Origin: Annona cherimola
Lineage: Eukaryota; Streptophyta; Magnoliopsida; Magnoliales; Annonaceae
NCBI GenBank assembly: GCA_030490835.1
Contig: CM059972.1
Span: 34,575,452-34,639,451, forward strand
DNA length: 64,000 nucleotides
Direction: 5' to 3'
The notes under the pieces were generated by a model. The model saw only the letters and a program-made list of their open reading frames with translations. It was not told the origin of the DNA and did not search any database. Positions 24,136 through 34,355 of this stretch are shown here, piece after piece; within the stretch, counting starts at the first letter, position 1, and every line of letters starts with the position of its first letter. The position numbers were made by a program, and so were the translations under genes.

Positions 24136-25701
24136 TCAATCAAGCAAAAATAACGATTTGATAAACTGAAATTGAGAGATTTGATATGGAATAGGTTTGA
24201 TGGGACAATGGTGGGCCGAGGAGTAGACAAGAGAAGCGTGATCGGGAGTTGCCTCTCTATGAACTGAACCCGACTCGTAGGGATCGAGTTCAGGCATGGG
24301 TCTCTTCTTATGTCGGCCTGAGGCAAGATGGTAGCGGATAGTCCGCATTTCCCGCTCGATTCTGTCTTGCCGGGAGTGCATATCCTCGAGCGCATTTAGA
24401 ACGCCGGTGACAAGACTTGTCATCCGGTCTTCTTTGTAATCCATTTCTGCCCTCAATGCAACTATTTCTTCCTTTAATTCCTTTAGGGTGACCTCCTCAG
24501 AGGAGGTTGGAGGCACCCGTTCTCTTGCAGCAGACCCTTGTGGAGAGTAGGATCCGTGCGATGGTGGAGAAGCGGCCCGTGCCGGTGATGCTATGGGAGG
24601 TTGCTCCCCCTCAGCTTGTGCATCGTCGTCTCGCTCTTCTTCTGGAGCTTCCGGTCTAAGTTGAAGCACATTGATCTTCATTCTTTGGATGAGTGCTTTG
24701 TTAATGGCATTTGTGGTTTTGAGTACTTCGAAAGGCTCACCTTCAATATCCACTTTGTAATGTTCAAGGATTTTTGTGATCCAGGTGCCATATGGGAGAA
24801 CTCCTCGTGGATTTTCCTTTCTGGATGCTAGGGCTTCAAGAAATAACTTAGGTAAGCTTACCCTAACTTTGTTTGCCACTTTCCATAATATTTCCGCTTC
24901 TTGTGGATTTACTTGATTTCTTCCCCCACCTTTTGGGTATATGCAGTGGGCAATTAGAAGTCTGAGTACCCGTAGCCTGGGTGATAGATCCATGTATCGA
25001 AGAAATCTAATTCCCGGATGATACTTGTTGCTCCGAGTGAGCTGGTTATACATTTTATCCATTGTGAGATCTTCTGGTAAAGGCTCATTCACAAATGGGA
25101 CTCCAAATATTTCTCCTAAATCAATCCTTGCTCCCTTTTTGCTTGGAGTTATCCCAATTCCAAGTTTGATTTCTACTCCCTTGACAAAAGTTGCATATTT
25201 TTCGTCATCCCATAGATAATAGAAAATCCGAGTAAGATCTGGATAAACCTTTTCATCCTCTTTTAGCAACTTGGTCCATCCTTGAAAATCCAATAGATCT
25301 TCTATATCGGATTCATAATCTTTCAAAAATTTGAAATCTATAATCTTGGGTATAAATACCTTCCGTTCATAGAAGCTTTTGTAAAAACGACTGTGCTGGA
25401 GTTCGGTTTGGAAGTAAGTGGTAGGCATCTTCAATACTTGAGTTTTCCTAGCCGGAGTACCCCTTTTGCTTGCTCCAGATTGTGTACTCTGTGAGGTTTG
25501 GGCTTGTTGTTGACTGGGTGCTCGATCGGATGATTGAGTGGTTTGGAATCGCACCCGTTTCCCAGTCGAAGTCGATGGTTCTTCTCTGGCTCTTTTAGAT
25601 GGAGTCCTAGATCGTCTAGGAACTTCTTCTTCTGTGTGAGATGTAGGTTGAGTGGCAATCTTTTTGGGGTATGGTTTAGACACGGCTCTCTTTGGTGCCA
25701 T
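24136..25701 (-). CDS. Envelope-like third ORF of Sirevirus A (521 aa)
   Basis: ATG at 25701 (MAPKRAVSKP). Residues 1-90 are basic, Pro/Ser/Thr-rich and unstructured, with KRAREEPSTS. Residues 92-330 form the conserved core: MPTTYF, FYERKVFIPKI, LDFQGWTKLL, YNQLTRSNKYHPGIRFLRY near 215, LRLLIAHCIYPKGGG and LPYGTWITKILEHY. This core resembles the putative plant transposon/envelope-like domain found in third ORFs of Sireviruses. Residues 340-400 are acidic and Ser/Pro-rich; 400-465 are predicted helical/coiled coil (VTLKELKEEIVALRAEM, ALEDMHSRQDRIEREMR). I see no signal peptide and no convincing membrane segment, so an envelope role is doubtful. It lies downstream of pol after a 517-base spacer. 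B, D and E have decayed copies. Confidence 0.85.
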   Translation of the reverse strand: MAPKRAVSKPYPKKIATQPTSHTEEEVPRRSRTPSKRAREEPSTSTGKRVRFQTTQSSDRAPSQQQAQTSQSTQSGASKRGTPARKTQVLKMPTTYFQTELQHSRFYKSFYERKVFIPKIIDFKFLKDYESDIEDLLDFQGWTKLLKEDEKVYPDLTRIFYYLWDDEKYATFVKGVEIKLGIGITPSKKGARIDLGEIFGVPFVNEPLPEDLTMDKMYNQLTRSNKYHPGIRFLRYMDLSPRLRVLRLLIAHCIYPKGGGRNQVNPQEAEILWKVANKVRVSLPKLFLEALASRKENPRGVLPYGTWITKILEHYKVDIEGEPFEVLKTTNAINKALIQRMKINVLQLRPEAPEEERDDDAQAEGEQPPIASPARAASPPSHGSYSPQGSAARERVPPTSSEEVTLKELKEEIVALRAEMDYKEDRMTSLVTGVLNALEDMHSRQDRIEREMRTIRYHLASGRHKKRPMPELDPYESGSVHREATPDHASLVYSSAHHCPIKPIPYQISQFQFIKSLFLLD

Positions 25702-26218
25702 TTTGGGATTAGAACTTTGGGGTTTTTTGTGAGAGGAAATGGAGATGAAGACAGAGAGAGAGAGGGGAGAAAGTTTTAGAGAAAGAAAGAGAGAATAGAT
25801 GTTGCCGGGAGAGAGGAGAAGCGGGATTCGAAAATGGGAGAGGATATACCGGAGATTTGCCGAAGATGGGGGATCTTGCCGGAGAAAACGTGTCGCCGGG
25901 GAGAGAGAGAGAAAATGAGAGGAAAAGATGGAGAGATGACGCGGGAAAATGAGAGAGAGGGAAGAAGAAGAAGGAAAGAAGAAGACGGCCGAATGCGAAC
26001 CGTCGCGCGCGGAGTCGACTTTGCCCTAGGCGAAGTCGACTTCGACACTCTGGAGTCGACTTCGCTATCGACGCGGAGTCGACTTCGCTCCTGTGGAGTC
26101 GACTTCGCTCCTGAATCGGAGTCGACTTTACTTTCCCAAGTCGACTTGGCGGAGTCGACTTGGCTCCCATGGAGTCGACTTGTCCCATCAGATTTGCCTT
26201 TTCCAAATCTTAATTTTC
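25702..26218 (-). promoter_or_regulatory. A spacer between pol and envelope-like ORF, with nine GTCGAC palindromes
   Basis: Nine GTCGAC sites lie in 26012-26180. Successive spacings are about 21, 20, 23, 20, 23, 19, 14 and 20 bases, close to two helical turns. Between them and the ATG at 25701 the element-sense strand is CT-rich (25720-25980). Inferred to be a control or leader region for the third ORF; it could equally act in splicing or RNA folding. Confidence 0.55.
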
Positions 26219-29200
26219 CTAATTTAGCTCTATCATCCCCATATCATTCCTAATTTTATAAAATGATTCTTTGGCTAATGGTTTGGTAAAGATATCAGCA
26301 ATTTGGTCTTCTGTTTTCACATATTCTAAGCATACATCATGATTCTCAACATGTTCACGAATAAAGTGATGTCTCACATCAATATGCTTGGTTCTTGAAT
26401 GCAGTACAGGATTTTTAGTTAAACAAATTGCACTTGTATTATCACATCTAATAGGAATATCAACATAATCAATACCATAATCTTTCAACTGTTGTTTCAT
26501 CCAAAGTAACTGGGCACAACAACTACCGGCGGCTATGTATTCGGCTTCTGCAGTAGATAGGGCAACACTTGTTTGTTTTCTTGAATACCATGAAACCAAC
26601 ATCTGTCCAAGAAACTGACAAGTTCCACTAGTACTCTTTCTATCTACTTTATAGCCGGCAAAATCTGCATCCGAATATCCGATTAGATCAAAGGTTGTCT
26701 CCTTTGGATACCATAGTCCAAGATTGGCAGTTTTTATCAAATACTTAAAAATTCTTTTTACAGCAAGTAGATGTGATTCTTTTGGACATGCTTGAAATCT
26801 AGAACACATACAAACACTGAACAAGATATCGGGTCTAGAAGCAGTTAAATATAACAAGGATCCTATCATGCTTCTATAAAGCTTTTGATCGATACTTTTA
26901 CCGTTTTCGTCCGTGTCGATCTTGATTGTCGAACTCATTGGAGTGTTTGCTCCTTTGCTATTTTGCATTCCAAATTTCTTGAGCATTTCTTTGACATATT
27001 TGGACTGGTTTAGAAATATTCCTTCATTTTGTTGCTTGATTTGAAGTCCAAGGAAGAAATTTAATTCTCCCATCATGCTCATTTCGAACTCATTCTGCAT
27101 TATCTTAGAAAATTCTTGACAAAGATTTTCATCAGTAGCACCGAATATTATGTCATCCACATAAATCTGTACAATCAAAATATTTTTATTTTTGTACTTG
27201 ATGAATAAAGTAGTGTCTACTTTCCCTCTTTGAAACTCATGATCAATCAAGAATCTATTTAACCTTTCATACCAAGCTCTTGGTGCTTGTTTTAGTCCAT
27301 ATAACGCTTTGGTTAATTTATAAACATACTTTGATTGATCCTTTTCTTCAAAACCAGGGGGTTGTTCAACATATACTTCTTCATTCAAATAACCATTCAA
27401 AAATGCGCTTTTTACATCCATTTGAAACAATTTGAAGTTCATATGAGAAGCAAATGCTAGTAGGATGCGTATGGCTTCTAATCTAGCCACGGGTGCATAT
27501 GATTCTTCAAAATCAATTCCTTCTTCTTGGGAATACCCTTTGGCTACTAATCTTGCCTTGTTTCTAATTACAAGACCGCTTTCGTCTAATTTGTTCCTAA
27601 ATACCCATTTTGTACCAATGACTGTATGATTGTTTGGTCTAGGAACTAAATGCCATACATTGTTTCTTTCGAATTGATTTAGCTCTTCTTGCATTGAAAT
27701 AACCCAATTTTCATCATTAAGAGCTTGTTCAATGGTATTTGGTTCAATTTTCGATACAAACGCATATTGGCCATAAACGTTTTGTTTTGATCTTCTAGTT
27801 TTTACTCCTTCATATATGTTTCCAATAACTTGTTCAATTGGATGGGCATTTTTAAACTTTAAATCAGTTGGAGGTTTGTAAGATTCATTACCTTCACTTA
27901 CCTCTTCCTCCTCTGGATTTTCTGGCTTGAGCTCGAGTTCCTTTGGTTGTTCTTTGCCTTTCGTCTCATCTGCATCACTTAGTTCATCCTCCTTTCTCGG
28001 AGTTTGGTTAAATTCATCAAATACAACATGTATGGATTCTTCTACAACTTGATTTCGTTTATTGAATACTCTATATGCTTTGCTATTTGATGAATAACCA
28101 AGGAATATAGCCTCATCACTTTTGGCATCTAATTTTCCCAAGTTGACTTTTCCATTGTTTAAAACATAACATGTACATCCAAAAACATGAAAATAAGATA
28201 TATTTGGTTTCCTTCCTTTCCAAAGTTCATATGGAGTCTTTTTCAAGATTGCTCGAATGGTAACACGATTCAAAACATGACAAGCTGTACTCACAGCTTC
28301 ACCCCAAAATTTCTTGGATAGATTGCTCTCATTTAGCATAGTTCTAGCCATCTCTTGTATAGTTCTATTTTTCCTTTCAACTACTCCATTTTGTTGTGGA
28401 GTTCTTGGTGCAGAAAATGTGTGGTGAATTCCTTTTTCATTACAAAATTCCATGAATCGTTTGTTTTCAAATTCGCCACCATGATCGCTTCTTATGGTCA
28501 CAATAGTACTCTGTTTTTCATTTTGCACCAAATTCACAAAAGTTGCAAACATAGAGAAGGCTTCATCTTTACTAGCTAAGAGAATTATCCAAGTGAATCT
28601 TGAAAAATCATCAACTATGACAAATACATATTTCTTTCCACCAATGGTTAGAATGTCGGATGGCCCGTATAGATCCATATGTAGTAATTCAAGTGGCTTT
28701 GTGGTGGAAATTTCCTTTTTGGTAGAGAAAGGCATCTTGGGTTGTTTTGATAATTGACATGCCTTGCAAATTTTGTCTTTGTCATATTTCAACTTTGGTA
28801 ATCCTTCTACCAAATTCTTTTTCCAAAGGATCTTTATATTTCCCATGTTTACATGTCCAAGCCTTTTATGCCAAACCCATGGATCATTATCAATGGCCAT
28901 AAGACATTGACCATTCAATTCATCAAGTGAAACCAAATAAACATTTCCATGTCGTTTACCACTAAACATGATATGTTCTCCATCAAATACATTACATATA
29001 GATGATTCAAACACAACTTTATATCCTTTATCACATAATTGGCTAATACTCATTAAATTGTGTTTGAGTCCTTCAACAAACAAAACATCTTCCATGCATG
29101 CATTTGAGGTACTAAGTATATTTCCTTTACCTTTAATTTTACCTTTTTCATTATTTCCAAAGGCAACCATTCCATCGTTGCAAGGCTTAAGTTTATGAAA

Positions 29201-29281
29201 CAAACTCCTTTCACCGGTCATATGCCTTGAACAACCGCTATCCATGAACCATTCATTGTTTGCCTTTGCCTTAAAACATAT
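26219..29281 (-). CDS. Sirevirus A Pol: protease, integrase, RT, RNase H
   Basis: The frame opens upstream of 29281 (no ATG before the protease) and ends at 26219. Counting from the Met at 29245: protease [11 protein letters not shown] (1-11), zinc-binding GAG-pre-integrase WHKRLGH..CKAC (about 124-168), and integrase core with [26 protein letters not shown] and NGVVERKNR (about 188-300; the DD35E residues are present). A variable acidic linker (about 420-470) follows, then RT with KWVFRNK (555), [11 protein letters not shown] (605) and YVDDIIFG (695), and RNase H with [18 protein letters not shown] (850) and [12 protein letters not shown]. The length and all catalytic residues fit a working copia Pol. 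Because it lacks its own early ATG and is offset from gag, it must be made by splicing or frameshifting. Confidence 0.93.
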   Translation of the reverse strand: MCFKAKANNEWFMDSGCSRHMTGERSLFHKLKPCNDGMVAFGNNEKGKIKGKGNILSTSNACMEDVLFVEGLKHNLMSISQLCDKGYKVVFESSICNVFDGEHIMFSGKRHGNVYLVSLDELNGQCLMAIDNDPWVWHKRLGHVNMGNIKILWKKNLVEGLPKLKYDKDKICKACQLSKQPKMPFSTKKEISTTKPLELLHMDLYGPSDILTIGGKKYVFVIVDDFSRFTWIILLASKDEAFSMFATFVNLVQNEKQSTIVTIRSDHGGEFENKRFMEFCNEKGIHHTFSAPRTPQQNGVVERKNRTIQEMARTMLNESNLSKKFWGEAVSTACHVLNRVTIRAILKKTPYELWKGRKPNISYFHVFGCTCYVLNNGKVNLGKLDAKSDEAIFLGYSSNSKAYRVFNKRNQVVEESIHVVFDEFNQTPRKEDELSDADETKGKEQPKELELKPENPEEEEVSEGNESYKPPTDLKFKNAHPIEQVIGNIYEGVKTRRSKQNVYGQYAFVSKIEPNTIEQALNDENWVISMQEELNQFERNNVWHLVPRPNNHTVIGTKWVFRNKLDESGLVIRNKARLVAKGYSQEEGIDFEESYAPVARLEAIRILLAFASHMNFKLFQMDVKSAFLNGYLNEEVYVEQPPGFEEKDQSKYVYKLTKALYGLKQAPRAWYERLNRFLIDHEFQRGKVDTTLFIKYKNKNILIVQIYVDDIIFGATDENLCQEFSKIMQNEFEMSMMGELNFFLGLQIKQQNEGIFLNQSKYVKEMLKKFGMQNSKGANTPMSSTIKIDTDENGKSIDQKLYRSMIGSLLYLTASRPDILFSVCMCSRFQACPKESHLLAVKRIFKYLIKTANLGLWYPKETTFDLIGYSDADFAGYKVDRKSTSGTCQFLGQMLVSWYSRKQTSVALSTAEAEYIAAGSCCAQLLWMKQQLKDYGIDYVDIPIRCDNTSAICLTKNPVLHSRTKHIDVRHHFIREHVENHDVCLEYVKTEDQIADIFTKPLAKESFYKIRNDMGMIELN

Positions 29282-30002
29282 CTGAAAAATAAGGAAATAA
29301 ATCTTATCTTTTTGGTACCCATTTTATGGGTCCATTTGGGTTAGTAATAGAATCTAATCTAAGTTGATCTAACTTTGAAAGCCCAAATCTTGTGTTTCTT
29401 GGAACCCAAACTAATTTAACACCATGGTCATATAGTTTCTTAAAATTACATTTGTAAGTTTTATGACCCATCTTATTGCAGAAATTACAAGCCAAAGGTA
29501 ATCTTGGAGTAGGTTTCCAAGCATGCAAAGGTTCAATCATTGGTCTTCTAGTCCACTTAAAATTTTTCTTTTGTGGCTTGTATATAGATGTATTTTTAGT
29601 TTGATTTTTCTCAAGTATTTGTTCATTTGATTTGCTACTTTCTCCTTGCTCAAATGTATGATACCCAAGACCTCTTTTATGTGTTTGGGAGGTCATATTC
29701 AGAAACATTTTAACATTTTCTCCTGGATTAGAGAACTTAGCTAATGATTCATTTAATGATTTGTTCTTCATTTTCAGCAATTCAGTTTCATCTTTCAATT
29801 TGACTAATCTTTCTGCAAGTTTACCATTTACAATTATTGTTGCATCACATTGTCTCTTCTTAATTGTAAACTTGCTTCCTAATTTCTTCATTTCTTCATA
29901 TAATGAATCATATGCAGTTTGTAGTTCATCTAATTCAGTACATTTGAGGCATTCATGAGAGGAAGAATAACTTGAATTAGAAAGGGAGAGTTTGGAACTT
30001 AC
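29282..30002 (-). other. Candidate intron joining gag to pol in A (721 nt)
   Basis: In element sense the donor is GAG|GTAAGT at 30002, matching the plant consensus. The acceptor is a pyrimidine-rich TTATTTTTCAG ending at 29282. A TACTAAC box lies about 60 bases before the acceptor. The interval is 721 nt, begins after gag codon 368 at a codon boundary, and ends at a codon boundary of pol, so removal would fuse the frames. The same length and phase are found in B. Unspliced RNA would give the 600-residue Gag. No RNA evidence is available here. Confidence 0.5.
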
Positions 30003-31106
30003 CTCTTCATTGCTTGTGTCTTTTGTTGAGGTAATTTGTTCTTCTTGCTCGATTTGTGCCATGCAGCAAATTCTTGCACATTCTTCTGCCTCTATGTCAT
30101 CGGTTGAGAAGCTACTCGTCGTAGATTCTTCATCATTTACGTACATGCCTCTTCCTTTGTATTTCTGGAATCTTCTATTGTTCCCTCGATCCTTTCTTTG
30201 TTCTTTTGCCTTGTTTTCTTCGGGAGTTGGACATTGAGCCTGCATATGTCCCGAACCGCCGCATCGGTAGCACTTGGTTGATTCTTTCTTCTTCTCTTGG
30301 GGAGTTCTTTCTTTGAAGCTTCTGAAATTTTTGCCTTTCCTCACAAATTTTCTGAATCGTTTTGTGAGTAGAGCAATCTCGTCGTCATTTTGAGAAGAAG
30401 ATGTGTCATCGGTGTCTTGTGCGGCTTTTAAGGCAATTGCTCTTTTGCCCCTGTGTTGATCTTCATTCCTTTTCTTAATTAGCTCATGTGACATAAGTGA
30501 GCTAATTAAGTTTTCAAGCTTCAGCGTGTTGAGGTCTTTGGCTTCTTCAATTGCAGTGATCTTTGGAGTCCATGATTCGGGTAGAGCTCTTAAAATCTTC
30601 ATAACCTGCTCAGATTCAGATATTGCTTTTCCAAGACCTTTTAAAGCATTAGTAATCTTAGAGAATCTAGCAAACATTTCAGAAATATTTTCTGTTTCTA
30701 GCATTCTAAAGTTCTCTAGTTCTCCAATCAAAATATTCCTTCTCGTCCCTTGGACTTGAGAAGTTCCTTCGTAGATAGAGATTAGTGTATCCCATATCTC
30801 TTTGGCGGTTAAGCAAGAGGATACTCTATCATACTCGGAAGCAGTGAGAGCACAAAATAAGGAGTTCATAGCTTTGGCATTGCTCTTCACTATTCTTACT
30901 TCCTCATCGGTCCATTTGGAAGCTCGTTCATCGGTAGGCAGTATTACTCCATCTTGGATAGCAATCCAAGAGTCCATATCGGTAGCCATGATGAGTTGCT
31001 TCATACGAAGCTTCCAATATCCAAAATTGTTCCCATCAAACAACGGTGGCCTTGTAAAGGATTGGCCTTCAGCAAATGCGGGAACGGAAGTAGATTGGGA
31101 TGCCAT
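29304..31106 (-). CDS. Sirevirus A Gag (600 aa)
   Basis: ATG at 31106 ([15 protein letters not shown]). The N-terminal DUF4219/UBN2-type capsid region of copia Gag starts with [18 protein letters not shown] and runs to about residue 210. A basic stretch and the first CCHC knuckle [14 protein letters not shown] follow at 279-292. Then come an acidic Ser-rich segment, a Cys-rich [11 protein letters not shown] region, a coiled coil (about 385-450, [20 protein letters not shown]) and a second knuckle [14 protein letters not shown] at 540-553. It ends IKWVPKR, TAA. The long C-terminal extension with coiled coil and second knuckle is characteristic of Sireviruses. Pol lies in the +1 frame; the two frames overlap by about 50 nt before the gag stop. 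Confidence 0.93.
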   Translation of the reverse strand: MASQSTSVPAFAEGQSFTRPPLFDGNNFGYWKLRMKQLIMATDMDSWIAIQDGVILPTDERASKWTDEEVRIVKSNAKAMNSLFCALTASEYDRVSSCLTAKEIWDTLISIYEGTSQVQGTRRNILIGELENFRMLETENISEMFARFSKITNALKGLGKAISESEQVMKILRALPESWTPKITAIEEAKDLNTLKLENLISSLMSHELIKKRNEDQHRGKRAIALKAAQDTDDTSSSQNDDEIALLTKRFRKFVRKGKNFRSFKERTPQEKKKESTKCYRCGGSGHMQAQCPTPEENKAKEQRKDRGNNRRFQKYKGRGMYVNDEESTTSSFSTDDIEAEECARICCMAQIEQEEQITSTKDTSNEEVSSKLSLSNSSYSSSHECLKCTELDELQTAYDSLYEEMKKLGSKFTIKKRQCDATIIVNGKLAERLVKLKDETELLKMKNKSLNESLAKFSNPGENVKMFLNMTSQTHKRGLGYHTFEQGESSKSNEQILEKNQTKNTSIYKPQKKNFKWTRRPMIEPLHAWKPTPRLPLACNFCNKMGHKTYKCNFKKLYDHGVKLVWVPRNTRFGLSKLDQLRLDSITNPNGPIKWVPKR

Positions 31107-31140
31107 TTCAATAAGATCTCTTTGATAAACTCAAAGACCT

Positions 31141-31152
31141 GCTCTGATACCA
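31141..31152 (-). promoter_or_regulatory. Primer binding site of A
   Basis: Minus strand TGGTATCAGAGC, complementary to the 3' end of plant initiator methionine tRNA, two bases inside the 5' LTR end. This is the usual primer for Ty1/copia reverse transcription. Confidence 0.9.
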
Positions 31153-31851
31153 CTTGTTGGTCCCGAGTTGATGGCCTAACCCAAGAGGGGAGGGGTGAAT
31201 TGGGTTCTTTAAAATTTCTTTTGTAAACTTAAAAATCTTAACCCCTTGAAAAGGTTAATCCCCTTTTTAAGCGAATGGAGAGCAAATAAGATAAAGCAGT
31301 AAAAATAAGTAGAACACAAGATTTATAGTGGTTCGGGCAAACCTTCCCTACTCCACTCTTCCAAGCTCACACTCCGTTGTGACTTGGGTTCCACTATGTA
31401 TTCCACGAATACACTTAGAGTCACCGCTCTCTTCTAGATTCAAAGCTCTAGGGGGCATAACAACTAGAGCCACTTGCTCTCTTCTAGATTCAAAGCTCTA
31501 GGGGGCATATACAATCACTTGCACAAGTAGGTGATGAGTCTCACTCCAATCACACCCTACTTTGCATATACTTGATCTTAGCTACCCAAGCTAAATCAAG
31601 ATTTATACAACAAGACAATGAAATAAATGAAACTACACTTTACAGATTTGTGTAGGCAGATTGAGCTCGAGGAAGAAATCAAAGGCAGCTTGGATGATGA
31701 TCGTTGAAGCAACTTGCAGTTTGAAGCTCTTTCTTCCTTTAAATCACTCAAATATGGAGAAAAGGAATTTGAAAGTCTTTCTTGCACTTCTTTTCTCTCT
31801 ATGATCCTTAGTGTAGTGTGTATTGTCTTTTCTCACGTTCATTTGAATGTC

Positions 31852-31859
31852 TTTTTATA
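31852..31859 (-). promoter_or_regulatory. TATA box of A 5' LTR
   Basis: Minus strand CTATAAAAAG, the only strong TATA box in the LTR, placed just after the palindrome array and two AACGTT motifs. B has the same arrangement at 42149. Transcription should start about 30 bases downstream in element sense. Confidence 0.7.
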
Positions 31860-31943
31860 GAGTGAGAAAGATTGGAACGTTGTAGGAGTGGTTGTCGCGC
31901 AATAAATGAACTCCAACGTTCAAAAATTCGAACGTTATACTCC

Positions 31944-32689
31944 AAGTCGAAGATGGAGTCGACTTGGTCTGCGACTTGGCTTCCAAGTCGCACCTGGAGT
32001 CGACTTGGCCTGCGACTCCAGTTCTTCCAGATTCCAAGTCTGAGTCTTTGGTCGACTTGGCTTTGGACTTCGACTCAAGTCGATCCTGAAGTCGACTTGA
32101 CTTGCGACTTGACTCGACTTTTGCTGGAAATGCTTTGAGCTTCTTTTGATCTGCTTTTTCATCCTTGGTTTTCTTTCTTTTGAATAAGCTTGAGAACTTG
32201 TGATTGACTTGATAGACTTGATTTGATGTTGATCTTGAATCCTTGCTTTGATCTTCGAGAACCTTGAGTTGTTCTTGAAAATGGTCCTTGCATCCTTTTT
32301 GGATTTGATTATTCTCAATTTGATCTTTTGGATAAGCTTGGAAATACAAACTTCAAGTCTGAAATCCTCAAGTCGAAGTTGGAGTCGACTTGGTCTGCGA
32401 CTTCGCCCAAGTCGCACATGGAGTCGACTTCGTCTGCGACTTCGCCATGTTCGTGAACCAGATTTCAGCGCTGGACACTTTTGGTCGTTTGAGGTCGATT
32501 CCGAAGTCGACTTCGTCTGCGACTTGACTACCCAAGTCGCAAGTGGAGTCGACTTGACTTGCGACTTCACCTGTCAGTCCTTCCATTTTCAAATCTGTCC
32601 ACCTGTGGCCATTCCAAGTCCCTAGAGAAGTCGACTTGGGTATCGACTTCGTACCAAGTCGAAGTCCGAGTCGACTTGGTGATCGACTT
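31944..32689. repeat. Array of nine 34 bp three-part palindromes in A 5' LTR
   Basis: Units start at 31944, 31985, 32077, 32370, 32409, 32492, 32534, 32616 and 32656. Each has the plan AAGTCG(N2)-N5-AGTCGACT-N5-(N2)CGACTT, with the 5-base spacers free to vary. The six distal units are spaced 39, 83, 42, 82 and 40, which equals a 41-42 base lattice with every third position skipped. The skipped positions hold a different motif (TTTCAGCGCTGGACA type). Confidence 0.85.
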
Positions 32690-32819
32690 GGTCTCTTTGC
32701 TTTCCTTAAACACTTGGCAAACTTATTAGTATTCTTTTTAACCTCAAATTAGTTCTTGTTAATCATCAAAACTTACACTTTGGTCAATTTTGTTTTGAGT
32801 CATTGTTTCCAACAAGTAT

Positions 32820-33961
32820 ATCCTAATCTCACAAGAATTTTCTACTATTTATGGGATGATTAGTACTTTAGTACCTACGTCAAAGGAGTTGAGAGGTTCC
32901 TAGGTACTAGAGGAGTTCCTAGTCTAGATCATGTAATCATGCAGGTCTGACGGATCTTGGAGGTCCCCTATGATGAACAGCAGCTACCAGTAGATCTCAC
33001 CATCACTCAGATCTACAATCTGCTCACTCGGAGCAACAAGTATCATCCCAGGATCAAGTTCCTGCACTATATGGACTTATCCCTGAGGCTACGAGTCTTA
33101 AGGCTACTGATAGCCCACTGCATCTACCCAAAAGGCGGAGGCAAAAACCAACTAAACTCTCAGGAGGCAAGAATTTTGTGGAAAGTCGCAAATTGGGTTA
33201 AGGTCAGCCTTCCACGATTGTTTCTAGAAGCTCCGGCCTTGAGAAAGGACAACCCCCGAGGGGTTCTACCATATACGACTTGGATTACCAAGATCCACGA
33301 ACATTTGGTGGTTGATATCGATGGCGAACCGTTCGAGGTTCTAAAATTAATAAACGCCATCAACAAGGCCTTGCTCCCGAGGATGAAGATAAACGTGGAG
33401 CAGTTCAGAGCCAAAAGAATCCAAGAAAGAATGGGCAGACCAGCTCCAGAGGAAGATGCACAGGCTCAGGGGGAGTAGCCCCCGTCACCTCCACCTCAGG
33501 ACGCACCAGAGGAGCCGGCCTCGCCAGGATCCCATGGATCTTGCTCACCTCATGCCTCAGAGATCCATGATCATCCTCCTAGGCCGCCATCATGGGATAT
33601 GTCTGTCAATGCAATCCGGGAGCATATAGAGTAGATCGAGGACCGGTTGATAAATCAGATAACTGGGATTCTGAATGCGGTCATGGATATGTATTCCCGC
33701 CAAGATCGCATGGATCGGGAACTGAGGACAATCTGATACCATTTGACATCCGGGAGCCATCGAAACCAACCCATCCCCGAACTCGATTCATTTGACACCG
33801 GATCAGTTCGTCTAGATCCAACTCCAGCACCTGTATCGTCTTTTTACTCCTCTGGACATGTCAGACCTATTCATCCTACCCGTGCTTCCCAATCTCCATA
33901 CTCTATATCGACATTCTTATATGCCAAATCTCACCAAATCAACCCCTATTCGATTTATTGA
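32820..33961 (+). pseudogene. Envelope-like ORF of E, C-terminal part
   Basis: Picks up at the codons after A's target site (TRIFYYLWDD followed by a stop). It continues through the conserved core YNLLTRSNKYHPRIKFLHYMD, LRLLIAHCIYPKGGG, ILWKVAN and PRGVLPYTTWITK, then an acidic and proline-rich part, MDRELRT-like helix remnants and the tail. Stops occur near 32863, 32948 and 33478, with frameshifts after 33590. The core is the part shared with the plant transposon/envelope-like domain family. Confidence 0.8.
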
Positions 33962-34355
33962 CAAAAGGGGGAGAAGAGTTGAGTTTTGAGTTTAGATTTT
34001 TAGGATTTTGGGTTGGGTAGCTTGTATACAGGTTATGCTTTTGAAACTTGTATGAAATTTTTTATATGAAAAGGTTCTTTATGAAAAATTTTGTTTGTGT
34101 TTATCACTTATATTATGCTCTAATTACAAATGCTCTGTTTTATGCTCTGATTAATTGAGTTTTACTCTGATCACTAATGTTCTATTCTGAAATGGTTAAT
34201 TTCACCTTGTTGAAAATAAAATATGTATGACAACTTCACTAAGTTCAAAAGGCATATGACTTATGGTTGTCCTAAATATGTCAAAACAGGATAAAATGAT
34301 ATATTGGAAGGAATAAAATCAAATTGGTTTTGTCAATCATCAAAAAGGGGGAGAT
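33962..34355 (+). other. E 3' untranslated region with two polypurine tracts
   Basis: AT-rich and without ORFs. A purine tract (AAAAGGGGGAGAAGAG) follows the ORF stop at 33962-33977, and the LTR-adjacent PPT (AAAAAGGGGGAGAT) lies at 34342-34355, preceded by the TTGTCAATCATC stretch conserved in A, B, C and D. Confidence 0.75.

Larger units (their letters stand above)
22164..32814 (-). mobile_element. Sirevirus A: complete, apparently intact Ty1/copia element
   Basis: 10,651 bp on the minus strand with AGTAT duplicated at 22159-22163 and 32815-32819. The two 1660 bp LTRs have the same length, and every stretch I compared is identical. Internal order in element sense: PBS, gag, pol, palindromic spacer, envelope-like ORF, two PPTs. 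All three ORFs are open over their full length compared with the other copies. This fits a very recent insertion and possible autonomy. Inserted into the envelope-like ORF of E. Confidence 0.95.
31155..32814 (-). mobile_element. Sirevirus A 5' LTR, 1660 bp
   Basis: Same limits and length as the 3' LTR; no difference seen. In element sense it begins TGTTGGAAACAATG. U3 (with the palindrome array) extends to the TATA box at 31852-31859, followed by R and U5. Confidence 0.95.
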
